From: Acidobacteriota bacterium
GTDB lineage: Bacteria; Acidobacteriota; Thermoanaerobaculia; Gp7-AA8
Length of the DNA stretch: 34,995 nucleotides
Assembly: GCA_003223635.1 (NCBI GenBank)
Contig: QHVS01000155.1
Span: forward strand, 502-35,496
Direction of reading: 5' to 3'
The stretch's first letter is position 1. The number at the start of each line of letters is the position of its first letter. The translations under genes were made by a program, and so were the position numbers. A model generated the notes under the pieces. It had not been told where the DNA came from. It worked only from the letters and a program-made list of their open reading frames with translations, and searched no databases. Shown one piece after another: positions 8,176 through 16,293 of the stretch.

Positions 8176-10017
8176 ATGGCGCGACAGCTCATCTGTTCGG
8201 TCCTGCTTGTGTGGGTGTGCCTGGGACCAATTGCGGCACGCGCGGAGCAGATTGCGCCGCGGGACATCTGGCCGCAGGCGACCGCCGCGATCGACAATGG
8301 GGATGTCGACACGGCCAACAAGAAGACAAATGAACTGATCGACCTGGCCAAGGCGTACGGCATCAAAACATTTCCGTTATACGCCGTGTCCGCGGCGGCG
8401 CTGGCGCGACAAGCTTCGACAAAAGGAAACCGCATCGCAGTCGATTGGGGATACAAAGCGGCGGACACGCTCGATCCCGGATCGCCGTCCGTGGCCTTCA
8501 CACGAGCGGATTCAGCGCGCGACCAGCAGATGTGGGCGAACGCATTGCCCGCCGCGGCGAGTGGATTCGCCAAGCTCTTCACCAACTATCGGTCGCGGCT
8601 GCTCAGCCGGTCCGACCTTCTGATTGTGATCACGCTGGCCCTGCTGGTCACCGGCGTGATTTTTTCCCTTGCTCTCTTCATCCGCTACGCGCGGTCGATG
8701 GCGCACGACTTTCGCGAGATCATCGGCAAGCGTCTGCGCGGCGGATCGGTATCGGTGCTGGCCTTTGCCCTTCTCTTTCTGCCTTTGTTCGTGTGGCTGG
8801 GACCGGTCTGGCTGATCTTCTACTGGTTCGTGATCTTTTTCGGATACGCACGCGCCGGCGAGCGGCTGCTGATCCTCGTGCTCGCGTTATTGATTGCCGC
8901 CGCGCCGCTGACGCTCGACTTGTTGTCCCACTGGATTGCCGGCGTCGACGGGCCGGTAGTCATGTCGGCCATCGCCAGCGAGGAGCAGGCGTATCAGCCC
9001 GAGGCGCTGCGAAGGATGCAGGAGCTGGTGAATATCGTTCCTGACAACGCCATCCTGCATCTGCTTCTGGGCAATCTGCTATTGCAGGAAGGAAACGAGC
9101 CGCAGGCGGCGGTCCACTACCGCCGATCGCTCGAGCTGCGCGACTCGGCCGGCGCACACGTCAATCTGGGCAATCTGCATTTCCTGGACAATGATTTCTC
9201 CTCGGCCATCACCGAGTATCAGCGTGCGGAGCAGCTCGATCCGCGGATGGCCATCGCCTTCTACAACCATTCCATCGCCAGCGGCGAGACATACAAGTTC
9301 GACGAGCAGGCCCAGAAGCTCGATCAGGCCAAGCGCATCGATCGAGCCTACATCGAGCGGCTCTCATCGAATCCGCCGTCGCAGAAGATCGTCATGTACC
9401 GACCGCCCATCTCGCAGGCCTGGGACGTCTCCTCCGCCATCGCCCGGAACGGCACAGCGCGCACGTTGTTCGGCAACTACTCATGGTTCGATCCCCTGCT
9501 CAGCGCTCAGAACCCCATCAGCCTGGCCGGCGCGCTGGCGCTGGTGTTCGCGCCGCTGATTTTCCTGAAGCGACGCCGCCACGGATTCGCCGGAGCGTGC
9601 ATCAAGTGCGGCCGCACGTTCTGTCATCGCTGCAAGTCCGCGCGGGAGAGCAGCACGTACTGCACGCAGTGCATTCATATCTATCTGAAGCGCGACGGCG
9701 TCTCCCTCGACACCAAGCGCGCCAAACTCGAAGAGGTCGGCGATCATCAGAGCGGCGTGCTGCGCCGCAACAAACTCTTCGGAACGTTTCTGCCCGGGTC
9801 GGCTCAGCTCCTGGAAGGCCGCACCGGCGCCGGGATCGTCGGGTTATTCGCGTTTTTCTTTTTCGTCGGCCTGGCCCTGCTCGTCGGTCGCCTCGCGCCG
9901 ATCCTGGTGCCGGGCGATCTGCCCAGGTTGATGCTCCGCGCGTTGGCCATCGCTCTGGCGGTGCTGACCTGGTTCCTTCTGACCCTGCCGGTGTATCGAA
10001 GAAGGGCGGCCGCTTAG
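8176..10017 (+). CDS. Polytopic membrane protein with TPR segment and cytosolic zinc-finger-like Cys cluster
   Basis: Multiple hydrophobic segments, TPR-like stretch around residues 270-380, then CIKCGRTFCHRCKSARESSTYCTQC and C-terminal TM helices. Confidence 0.85.
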   Translation: MARQLICSVLLVWVCLGPIAARAEQIAPRDIWPQATAAIDNGDVDTANKKTNELIDLAKAYGIKTFPLYAVSAAALARQASTKGNRIAVDWGYKAADTLDPGSPSVAFTRADSARDQQMWANALPAAASGFAKLFTNYRSRLLSRSDLLIVITLALLVTGVIFSLALFIRYARSMAHDFREIIGKRLRGGSVSVLAFALLFLPLFVWLGPVWLIFYWFVIFFGYARAGERLLILVLALLIAAAPLTLDLLSHWIAGVDGPVVMSAIASEEQAYQPEALRRMQELVNIVPDNAILHLLLGNLLLQEGNEPQAAVHYRRSLELRDSAGAHVNLGNLHFLDNDFSSAITEYQRAEQLDPRMAIAFYNHSIASGETYKFDEQAQKLDQAKRIDRAYIERLSSNPPSQKIVMYRPPISQAWDVSSAIARNGTARTLFGNYSWFDPLLSAQNPISLAGALALVFAPLIFLKRRRHGFAGACIKCGRTFCHRCKSARESSTYCTQCIHIYLKRDGVSLDTKRAKLEEVGDHQSGVLRRNKLFGTFLPGSAQLLEGRTGAGIVGLFAFFFFVGLALLVGRLAPILVPGDLPRLMLRALAIALAVLTWFLLTLPVYRRRAAA

Positions 10018-10018
10018 C

Positions 10019-11326
10019 ATGGCGCTGGAAGGAACCCTTCGCGACTTCAGCCTGGCCGACATCTTTCAGCTCATCGGCCTGCAGCGGAAGACCGGCGTCC
10101 TCACGCTCCGCACCAAAGACGACACGGTGACCGTGACGTTTCTGGACGGCAAGGTAGTCGGCGCCGACTCGCTCACCCACCGTCTGGAAAACCGCCTGGG
10201 AACGGTTCTGATGAAGAGCGGGATGCTGACCAACGAGCAGCTCGCGCGCGCGCTCGAAATCCAGAAAGAGACTCTGCAGCGCCTCGGCTTCATCCTCACC
10301 CACTACGGGATCATCTCCGCCGACGCGCTGAAGCAGGCCCTCCAGCTCCAGATCCTGCAAATCGTCTACCGCCTCTTCCGCTGGAAGGATGGCGACTACC
10401 ACTTCTCGCAGGAGACGACAATCGAGTACGACCGCGACAACGTCGCGCCGATCACCGCCGAGTCGATCCTCATGGAAGGGGCGCGGATGATCGACGAGTG
10501 GCCGATCATCGAGAAACGGATCCGCTCCTCGGACCTGGTGTTCCGCAAGAAACCCATGGCCCAGGACAACATCGTGGTCGTCACCGGCGGCGACGAGGCG
10601 GACGAGGTCGACTTCGACGACAACGCGCCGCCGGTCAAGCGTCGCAAGACGCACAGCGGCTCGGACAAGATCCGCATCTCCCAGGAAGAAAAGCAGGTCT
10701 ACGAGCTGGTCGACGGGCGAAAGACGGTTACCGAGATCGTGGAGGTCAGCAGACTGTCGGATTTCGACACGAACAAGGCGCTCTACGAGTTGCTGACGCG
10801 CGATCTGATCGAGGAGGTGCGCGGCCAAGCCGCCGTCGCCGCCGTAGCACCAACGCCGGTCGATGAGTCAGAAGTGGCCGAGACGCCAGTGCCACTGCCG
10901 CTGGTACTTTTTCTGGCTCTGGTGGCAGTGGCCTCGATCGCCACCTCGTTCAAGAATCCACTGAACTCCCTCAGCCCGCTGCGCCCCATCGGCCGAGCGT
11001 CCGCGCCGGTCGAGACCAGAAAAGCGATCTCCGTGGAGCGCATTCACACCCTCGGCAACGCGATCGAGGAGTACAACGTGGTCACCGGACATCTCCCCGC
11101 TCGCCTTCAGGATCTCGCGCCGTACTTCGCCTCCACCACGCTCCTCCATGATCCGTGGGGAAACTCGTACCGCTACCTGCAGCAGCCCTCGCGTTACCTG
11201 GTCATCGGCTTCTCCCCGGACGGGAAGCCCGACACGGATCTCTTCCTCTCCCGCGCCATCGACGCGGGCCCGCAGGCCAGCGCGCCGACGAAACAGGAGC
11301 ACGGCGGAATCGTACTGATCGATTAA
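10019..11326 (+). CDS. DUF4388 (PATAN-like) protein with a GspG-like C-terminal domain
   Basis: MALEGTLRDFSLADIFQLIGLQRKTGVLTLRTKDDTVTVTFLDGKVVGADS (DUF4388); LGTVLMKSGMLTNEQLARALEIQ (GspE-N/MshEN-like); C-terminal GNAIEEYNVVTGHLPARLQDLAPYF...DPWGNSYRYL...GFSPDGKPDTD (type II secretion GspG-like). Confidence 0.85.
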   Translation: MALEGTLRDFSLADIFQLIGLQRKTGVLTLRTKDDTVTVTFLDGKVVGADSLTHRLENRLGTVLMKSGMLTNEQLARALEIQKETLQRLGFILTHYGIISADALKQALQLQILQIVYRLFRWKDGDYHFSQETTIEYDRDNVAPITAESILMEGARMIDEWPIIEKRIRSSDLVFRKKPMAQDNIVVVTGGDEADEVDFDDNAPPVKRRKTHSGSDKIRISQEEKQVYELVDGRKTVTEIVEVSRLSDFDTNKALYELLTRDLIEEVRGQAAVAAVAPTPVDESEVAETPVPLPLVLFLALVAVASIATSFKNPLNSLSPLRPIGRASAPVETRKAISVERIHTLGNAIEEYNVVTGHLPARLQDLAPYFASTTLLHDPWGNSYRYLQQPSRYLVIGFSPDGKPDTDLFLSRAIDAGPQASAPTKQEHGGIVLID

Positions 11327-11327
11327 C

Positions 11328-11421
11328 GCCCCTCACCCGGCGCTTCGTTCTCGACTGCGATTTCTCGAGTGCCTTCTCCCGCGCGAGCGGGAGAAGGTGC
11401 CGCGGAGCGGCGGATGAGGGC
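11328..11421. repeat. Palindromic element, CCCTCACCC...CTTCTCCCGCGCGAGCGGGAGAAG...GATGAGGG type
   Basis: Outer arms GCCCCTCACCCGGCGCTTCG / CGGAGCGGCGGATGAGGGC (imperfect) and perfect inner stem CTTCTCCCGC-GCGA-GCGGGAGAAG; lies between convergent gene ends. Confidence 0.88.
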
Positions 11422-11429
11422 TGTTTAGT

Positions 11430-11675
11430 TTATCGCCCCATTGGCTTCGTGCGATCGGGAGACTGCTGCTGCATGGAACGAACTTCGTTCTCGATGCTCC
11501 CGGCGTTCCACTTGGCCTCGCCATACTTTTCCTGGATCTTTCCGATCAGCCGATCCTTGTGGCCGGCGATGTGCTCCAGGTCGTCATCGGTGAGCAGACC
11601 CCATTTCTCGCGGAACTTTCCCTTCAGTTGATTCCAATTGCCTCTGACCTGATCCCAAAGGCCGTCGTCTCGCAT
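11430..11675 (-). CDS. CsbD-family stress protein
   Basis: MRDDGLWDQVRGNWNQLKGKFREKWGLLTDDDLEHIAGHKDRLIGKIQEKYG. Confidence 0.93.
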   Translation of the reverse strand: MRDDGLWDQVRGNWNQLKGKFREKWGLLTDDDLEHIAGHKDRLIGKIQEKYGEAKWNAGSIENEVRSMQQQSPDRTKPMGR

Positions 11676-11731
11676 GGCTGTGTTCCCTCCTGCACCGAAG
11701 AATCGCAACAGCCATGCCGTTGTGGGCGGGT

Positions 11732-12637
11732 TCAACCGTTCGGGGCGACGATGCGCAGCTTCTCCGCCGCGATGCAAAAGGTGACCGGCGTCTGCGTGAG
11801 CAGCTCACCGTCAGCGTACACATCCAGAGGCTCCTCCGATTCCACGCGGAATTGCGCGCCGCGCCTCATTTCCACGAACGAGCTCTTCACGTGACCGCCG
11901 CTGTAGGCGCGCGGCAGGGTCTTCAGCAACTGAAAACGCGATGTCTGATGCACGACGCAAACATCGAGCAAAGCGTCGGTGATCGAGGCGTCAGGCGCGA
12001 TATGGAATCCGCCGCCGTAGCGCGGAGAATTGGCGAAGACGACGAACATCAATTCCTCTTCATGGCCGTTGATGCGCACGCGGCGCGGCGTGAAGCTCGG
12101 CAGCACGCGAAGCGTGGCATAGAGATAGACGGCCGATCCGCGCAGGAATCTCACTCGTTCATTCGCGTACCTGGCCACCACGGAATCAAAGCCCAGGCCG
12201 GCGACGCCTGCGTATCGAAGATTGTTGGCCAGAGCGATATCGACCTCGCGCGTATTGCCGCGGACGGCGATCTCGCACGCGGCGCTCACTTCACGGGGAA
12301 TCTTCAGGTGTCTGGCGAAGTCGTCGCCGGATCCGAGGGGAATGATGGCCAGCGTGCCGCGGGCCAGATTGAAATCGCGAATGGCCAGGTTCACTGTCCC
12401 GTCCCCGCCGCAAACCACCACTCGTTCGCCGGCGCGCGAACTCTCCGCCGCCGCGCGCATCAGGTCCGCGGGAGACGTGCTGGCGTACATCGTGAACTCG
12501 GCGCCGAGGGCCTGCAGATGCCGCTCGACTTCGCGAGCGTGGTTCCGCGCACGGCCGCGACCGGCGGCGGGATTGTAGATGACCTTGAGTCGCACCGAGT
12601 GGGAGAGTGTAGCTTGAAGGTTGACAACCGATAACAT
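11732..12637 (-). CDS. Diacylglycerol kinase/YegS-family lipid kinase
   Basis: VRLKVIYNPAAGRGRA, VVCGGDGTVNLAIRD, LAIIPLGSGDDFARHLKIP. Start uncertain: ATG 12637 leaves 8 bp to the divergent htrA start; GTG at 12595 is an alternative. Confidence 0.92.
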   Translation of the reverse strand: MLSVVNLQATLSHSVRLKVIYNPAAGRGRARNHAREVERHLQALGAEFTMYASTSPADLMRAAAESSRAGERVVVCGGDGTVNLAIRDFNLARGTLAIIPLGSGDDFARHLKIPREVSAACEIAVRGNTREVDIALANNLRYAGVAGLGFDSVVARYANERVRFLRGSAVYLYATLRVLPSFTPRRVRINGHEEELMFVVFANSPRYGGGFHIAPDASITDALLDVCVVHQTSRFQLLKTLPRAYSGGHVKSSFVEMRRGAQFRVESEEPLDVYADGELLTQTPVTFCIAAEKLRIVAPNG

Positions 12638-12645
12638 GCGAAGCC

Positions 12646-14004
12646 ATGAGGCAGCTCCGACTCGTTTTCCTTCTCTTCGCAGCCAGCATCGCCTGCAAGC
12701 CGATCGCGGAATCGCAAACCGCGGATCGTCAGCCGCGTCAGGAGCGCACGCCGATTCCTCCCACGGTCACCGGCGCGCGGCGGACACCCATCGCGGTCGT
12801 GGCCCACGACGCGCTCCCCGCCGTCGTCAACATTCAAACCGAAGCGACGATCCGCCGCCGGTAGGTCGATCCCTTCTTCGATCCCTTCGGCGGCCGCGAT
12901 CGCACCTACACTTCGCAATCCCTCGGCTCCGGGTTCGTCTGGTCGAGCGACGGCATCATCGTCACCAACAATCACGTCGTGGAAGGCGCGTCGCGCATTA
13001 CGGTGAACTTCAACGACGGCTCGCAACTGCCGGCAAGACTCATCGGCGTCGATCCGGACAGCGACGTTGCTGTCTTGCGCGTCGACGCCAGGCGTCTTCT
13101 CGCCGCGCAGATCGGGACGTCCTCCGATCTGCTGATCGGTGAGACCGTCGTCGCCGTCGGAAATCCGTTCGGCCTCAGCGGAACCGTAACCACAGGAGTC
13201 GTCTCCGCGCTCGGCCGCTCCGTCCCATCCAAAGAAGCGGGGCGCACCTTCACCGATTACATTCAGACCGACGCCTCGATCAATCCCGGGAACTCCGGCG
13301 GACCGCTGCTGAACATCGAAGGAAAGGTGATCGGAATCAACACGGCGATCTACGCGATGGCCCAGGGCATCGGCTTCGCCATTCCCGTCGATCGCGCAAA
13401 GAAAGTCGTCCAGGATCTCCTGCAGTACGGACAGGTGCGTAGCGCGTGGATCGGCGCAGTGACCGCGACGATCACTCCGGAGGAGGCAAAACGGATCGGC
13501 GCGCGCGCCAGCCATGGAGCGCTGGTGGCGCGAGTGTTCAGCGGGTCGCCGGCGCAGGCCGCCGGCTTGCGCAGCGGCGACGTGATCACCGCGGTGGGCG
13601 GGCGGCCGGTCGACTCTCGCGAGGCGTTTTCGACCTACACAGCCACGATTCCCAGCGGCCAGCCGCTACAAGTCTCGATCGTTCGCGAGGGATCGGCGCG
13701 CACAGTGAATCTTCGGCCCGTCGATCCTCCTCGCGATCTCGGCCTGCGAGTCCTGTGGGAAGTGGCCGGCCTCCGCGTCCGACAGCCGCGCGGAGTCGTG
13801 ATCGATGAAGTGGCGAGCGGCTCGCGGAGCGAAAGGATCGGGCTGGCTCCCGGAGACACGATCGTCGCCGTGAACGGGAATCCGGTCAGCACAATCGATG
13901 AGCTCAACGAGGAGGTGAAGAAGTCCGCCGAGCGCTCTTCCATCGTCCTCGATGTGCCGCGCGGCCCCTACATCTACAGCCTGGCGTTCCCGATGGCAAT
14001 GTAG
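12646..14004 (+). pseudogene. HtrA/DegP-like trypsin-family serine protease with two PDZ domains, interrupted by in-frame TAG at 12862-12864
   Basis: Same frame throughout: MRQLRLVFLLFAASIAC...AVVNIQTEATIRRR-[TAG]-VDPFFDPFGGRDRTYTSQSLGSGFVWSSDGIIVTNNHVVEG...DPDSDVAVLRVD...NPGNSGGPLLN...two PDZ segments. His, Asp and Ser motifs are all present. Could be functional if readthrough or sequencing error. Confidence 0.85.
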
Positions 14005-14005
14005 T

Positions 14006-14449
14006 TCAAAACAACGCCAACTGCGGCGGAATCTCGTGCAGCCGCGCGATCCGCCGGGCCTTCCGGCCCAGCAGCAGAAAAAGATTTCGGCGGATCCATT
14101 CCTTCGACTCGCGGTGATAGTGGAACAGCAGCTCCTGCTTGTGGAACCGACGATTGTGGCCCGGGCCGAGGACGTGGTGAAGATATTCGTGGTGGATGAT
14201 CGACTGGATGAAGAAGGCCGGAATGTTCGGAGCGTTCAGCAGCGGATGGATGCGAATCTCAGTCGTATCGTGGTTGTAGGAACCGAGGCGGATACTGCGG
14301 CGTTTCTTGCGGATGATCTGATGTCCCCACCGCACCTGGAGCGTCGGAAATTTGAGGAAATAAGTGCGATGGATTTCAGCGGCCAGCGACGCGAGATGAT
14401 GGTGCCCGACGAGGGCCGGCAGCGGCAGTGGGAGCGACTGCGTCTCCAT
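14006..14449 (-). CDS. SprT-like zinc metallopeptidase-type protein
   Basis: FFIQSIIHHEYLHHVLGPGHNRRFHKQE with the HEYLHH zinc motif; 147 aa; ends 1 nt from the htrA stop. Confidence 0.78.
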   Translation of the reverse strand: METQSLPLPLPALVGHHHLASLAAEIHRTYFLKFPTLQVRWGHQIIRKKRRSIRLGSYNHDTTEIRIHPLLNAPNIPAFFIQSIIHHEYLHHVLGPGHNRRFHKQELLFHYHRESKEWIRRNLFLLLGRKARRIARLHEIPPQLALF

Positions 14450-14489
14450 CCACCATTATTGTGGGGAGAGGCGAACCGTGGCGCAAGAC

Positions 14490-14816
14490 TTATTCGTCGC
14501 CGCCGCCAGAGCGACCCCTTGCCGCGGTGATATTCGACATGGCCACGGAAGTGATCATCGACGTTCCGGCGGCGATGATCTCGTCGCTCTTCCGCATGCC
14601 GAGGTAAACGCCGACGCCGAGACCCAAAAGAACCGCGGTGATGGGAAAAGAGCTGATGTGCTCGCGCCAGGACTCAGGAAGAAGATTCTCGATCTCATCG
14701 AACAGCGCCTGAGGCCCGTCCGCGAGCGCGCTGCCCAATCGCGAGGCGCGATCCCGAAACGGTGAGTCGTAGTCCATTCCTGCCGCTGCGCGCTCGTGAT
14801 CGTTTGGTGTGACCAT
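14490..14816 (-). CDS. Small hypothetical membrane protein
   Basis: 108 aa ORF, one hydrophobic helix FPITAVLLGLGVGVYLGM; clustered with other small envelope/stress genes on the same strand. Confidence 0.65.
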   Translation of the reverse strand: MVTPNDHERAAAGMDYDSPFRDRASRLGSALADGPQALFDEIENLLPESWREHISSFPITAVLLGLGVGVYLGMRKSDEIIAAGTSMITSVAMSNITAARGRSGGGDE

Positions 14817-14825
14817 GATGTTCCT

Positions 14826-15107
14826 CTAGTCTTCGTCGCCCTCGTCGCGCCGGAGCAGCAGTCCCACCAGGAACCCCACTCCGACGGAGATCAACAACGC
14901 TTTGCCGGGATTCGAGCGCACGTAGCTGCGGACCTGATCCATCATCGCGCCGATGTCGGCGTCTTCCACGCGCTCGCGCACGCGGTTGTACTGATTCTTC
15001 ACCGCGTCGGACGCTGCAGAGGCGGTATCGCTGACGTATTCCTTGGCGCGATCGAATCTAGAGTCGTTGTCGTCGCCTGCGCCTGCGCTTCTGGTTCTCT
15101 CTTCCAT
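14826..15107 (-). CDS. YtxH/DUF883-like small membrane protein
   Basis: MEERTRSAGAGDDNDSRFDRAKEYVSDTASAASDAVKNQYNRVRERVEDADIGAMMDQVRSYVRSNPGKALLISVGVGFLVGLLLRRDEGDED. The longer 14826..15644 ORF overlaps the lmo0937-like and BON genes. Confidence 0.78.
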   Translation of the reverse strand: MEERTRSAGAGDDNDSRFDRAKEYVSDTASAASDAVKNQYNRVRERVEDADIGAMMDQVRSYVRSNPGKALLISVGVGFLVGLLLRRDEGDED

Positions 15108-15130
15108 GGCGTCCTCCTTGGCGGAGCCTA

Positions 15131-15280
15131 TCAGACTCGTCGACGGCCGGTCACGAGCTGCACGATCACCAGGATGATGGCGATCACAAGCAGCAGATGC
15201 AGTAAGGCGCCGACGGCCACTTTTGTCACCAGGCCAAGCACCCACAAGATGAGAAGAATGACGATGATGGTCCAAAGCAT
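15131..15280 (-). CDS. lmo0937-family small membrane protein (49 aa)
   Basis: Manual translation: MLWTIIVILLILWVLGLVTKVAVGALLHLLLVIAIILVIVQLVTGRRRV*. Absent from the supplied ORF track because of length. Confidence 0.88.
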   Translation of the reverse strand: MLWTIIVILLILWVLGLVTKVAVGALLHLLLVIAIILVIVQLVTGRRRV

Positions 15281-15286
15281 ATCGAT

Positions 15287-15571
15287 TCACTCCACTGCCA
15301 ACAGGTTGTTTACGGTCCTTACATTGACGACCGACCGGGCCACGGCCGATGCTCGGTCGCGCTGGGAGGCGCTGCGCACCACTCCGGTCAACGTGACGTT
15401 TCCCTGACGTGCAGAAACATCGATCTTCAGACCGGCCAGGGCGGGATCGCTGCGCAGCGCATCGCGAACGCTCGTGGCCAGCGCGGCGTCGTCGATCTGA
15501 CGTGACGGATTGATGTTTCCCGCGCAGCCGAGAAGCGCGACGACGGCGATGACAGCCACAACCGGTCTCAC
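15287..15571 (-). CDS. BON-domain lipoprotein-like protein
   Basis: VVAVIAVVALLGCAGN lipobox-like; DDAALATSVRDALRSDPALAGLKIDVSARQGNVTLTGVVRSASQRDRASAVARSVVNVRTVNNLL. Confidence 0.92.
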   Translation of the reverse strand: MRPVVAVIAVVALLGCAGNINPSRQIDDAALATSVRDALRSDPALAGLKIDVSARQGNVTLTGVVRSASQRDRASAVARSVVNVRTVNNLLAVE

Positions 15572-15618
15572 GATGGAAGCGATACTGCACTGTCCGTGCC
15601 GGTAGAATCGCCGCGAAC

Positions 15619-16293
15619 ATGCGCGTGCGATTGGAGCACGTCACTCACATTTATCCGGCCACTGACGAATCTCCTCCCGTCCAGGTCCTCACCGACGTTT
15701 CTTTGGAGATCCGCTCCGGCGATTTCGTCGTGGTGATGGGCGCTTCGGGAAGCGGAAAGTCGACGCTGCTGAATCTGATCGGAGCCGTCGATCGCCCCAC
15801 CTCCGGCCGTCTGTTTCTCGGCGATCAGGAAACGTCGTCGCTCCCGGAGTCAGCGTTGACCATGCTGCGCAGGCAGTCGATCGGCTTCATCTTTCAATTC
15901 TTCAATCTGATCCCAACGCTGAACGTCTTCGAGAACGTCGCGTTCCCGCTTTCGTTGAATGGCAGGGGTCGCGGCGAGATCGACGGCCGTGTGCGCGAGG
16001 TGCTGGATCGCGTCGGCCTGCCGCACCGGGCCACACACTTTCCCGGTGAATTGGCCGGCGGCGAGATGCAGCGGGTGGCCATCGGGAGAGCGATCATCCA
16101 TCGGCCCTCGCTGATCCTCGCGGACGAGCCGACCGGGAATCTCGACTCGCGCAATGGTGAGATGGTCCTCGACCTGATCCGCTCCCTTCACGATGAGAGT
16201 GCAGCGACGGTCGTGATGGCTACGCATTCCGATCGCGCCGCCAGCCGCGGCGATTACATCATTCACATCGCCGATGGCCAGGTGACGCGTTGA
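15619..16293 (+). CDS. ABC transporter ATP-binding protein (LolD/MacB type)
   Basis: GASGSGKSTLLNLIG Walker A, LAGGEMQRVAIGRAIIHRPSLILADEPTGNLDS signature and Walker B. Confidence 0.97.
   Translation: MRVRLEHVTHIYPATDESPPVQVLTDVSLEIRSGDFVVVMGASGSGKSTLLNLIGAVDRPTSGRLFLGDQETSSLPESALTMLRRQSIGFIFQFFNLIPTLNVFENVAFPLSLNGRGRGEIDGRVREVLDRVGLPHRATHFPGELAGGEMQRVAIGRAIIHRPSLILADEPTGNLDSRNGEMVLDLIRSLHDESAATVVMATHSDRAASRGDYIIHIADGQVTR

Noticed and set aside
9602-10828. 408-aa minus-strand ORF
   Set aside because: Antisense to the membrane protein and DUF4388 genes; His/Asp/Leu-rich composition typical of antisense frames.
12862-12864. Genome-wide reassignment of TAG to a sense codon as explanation for the htrA stop
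   Set aside because: TAG terminates other well-supported CDSs here (8176-10017, cls at 27457-27459, htrA itself at 14002-14004), so any recoding would have to be local.
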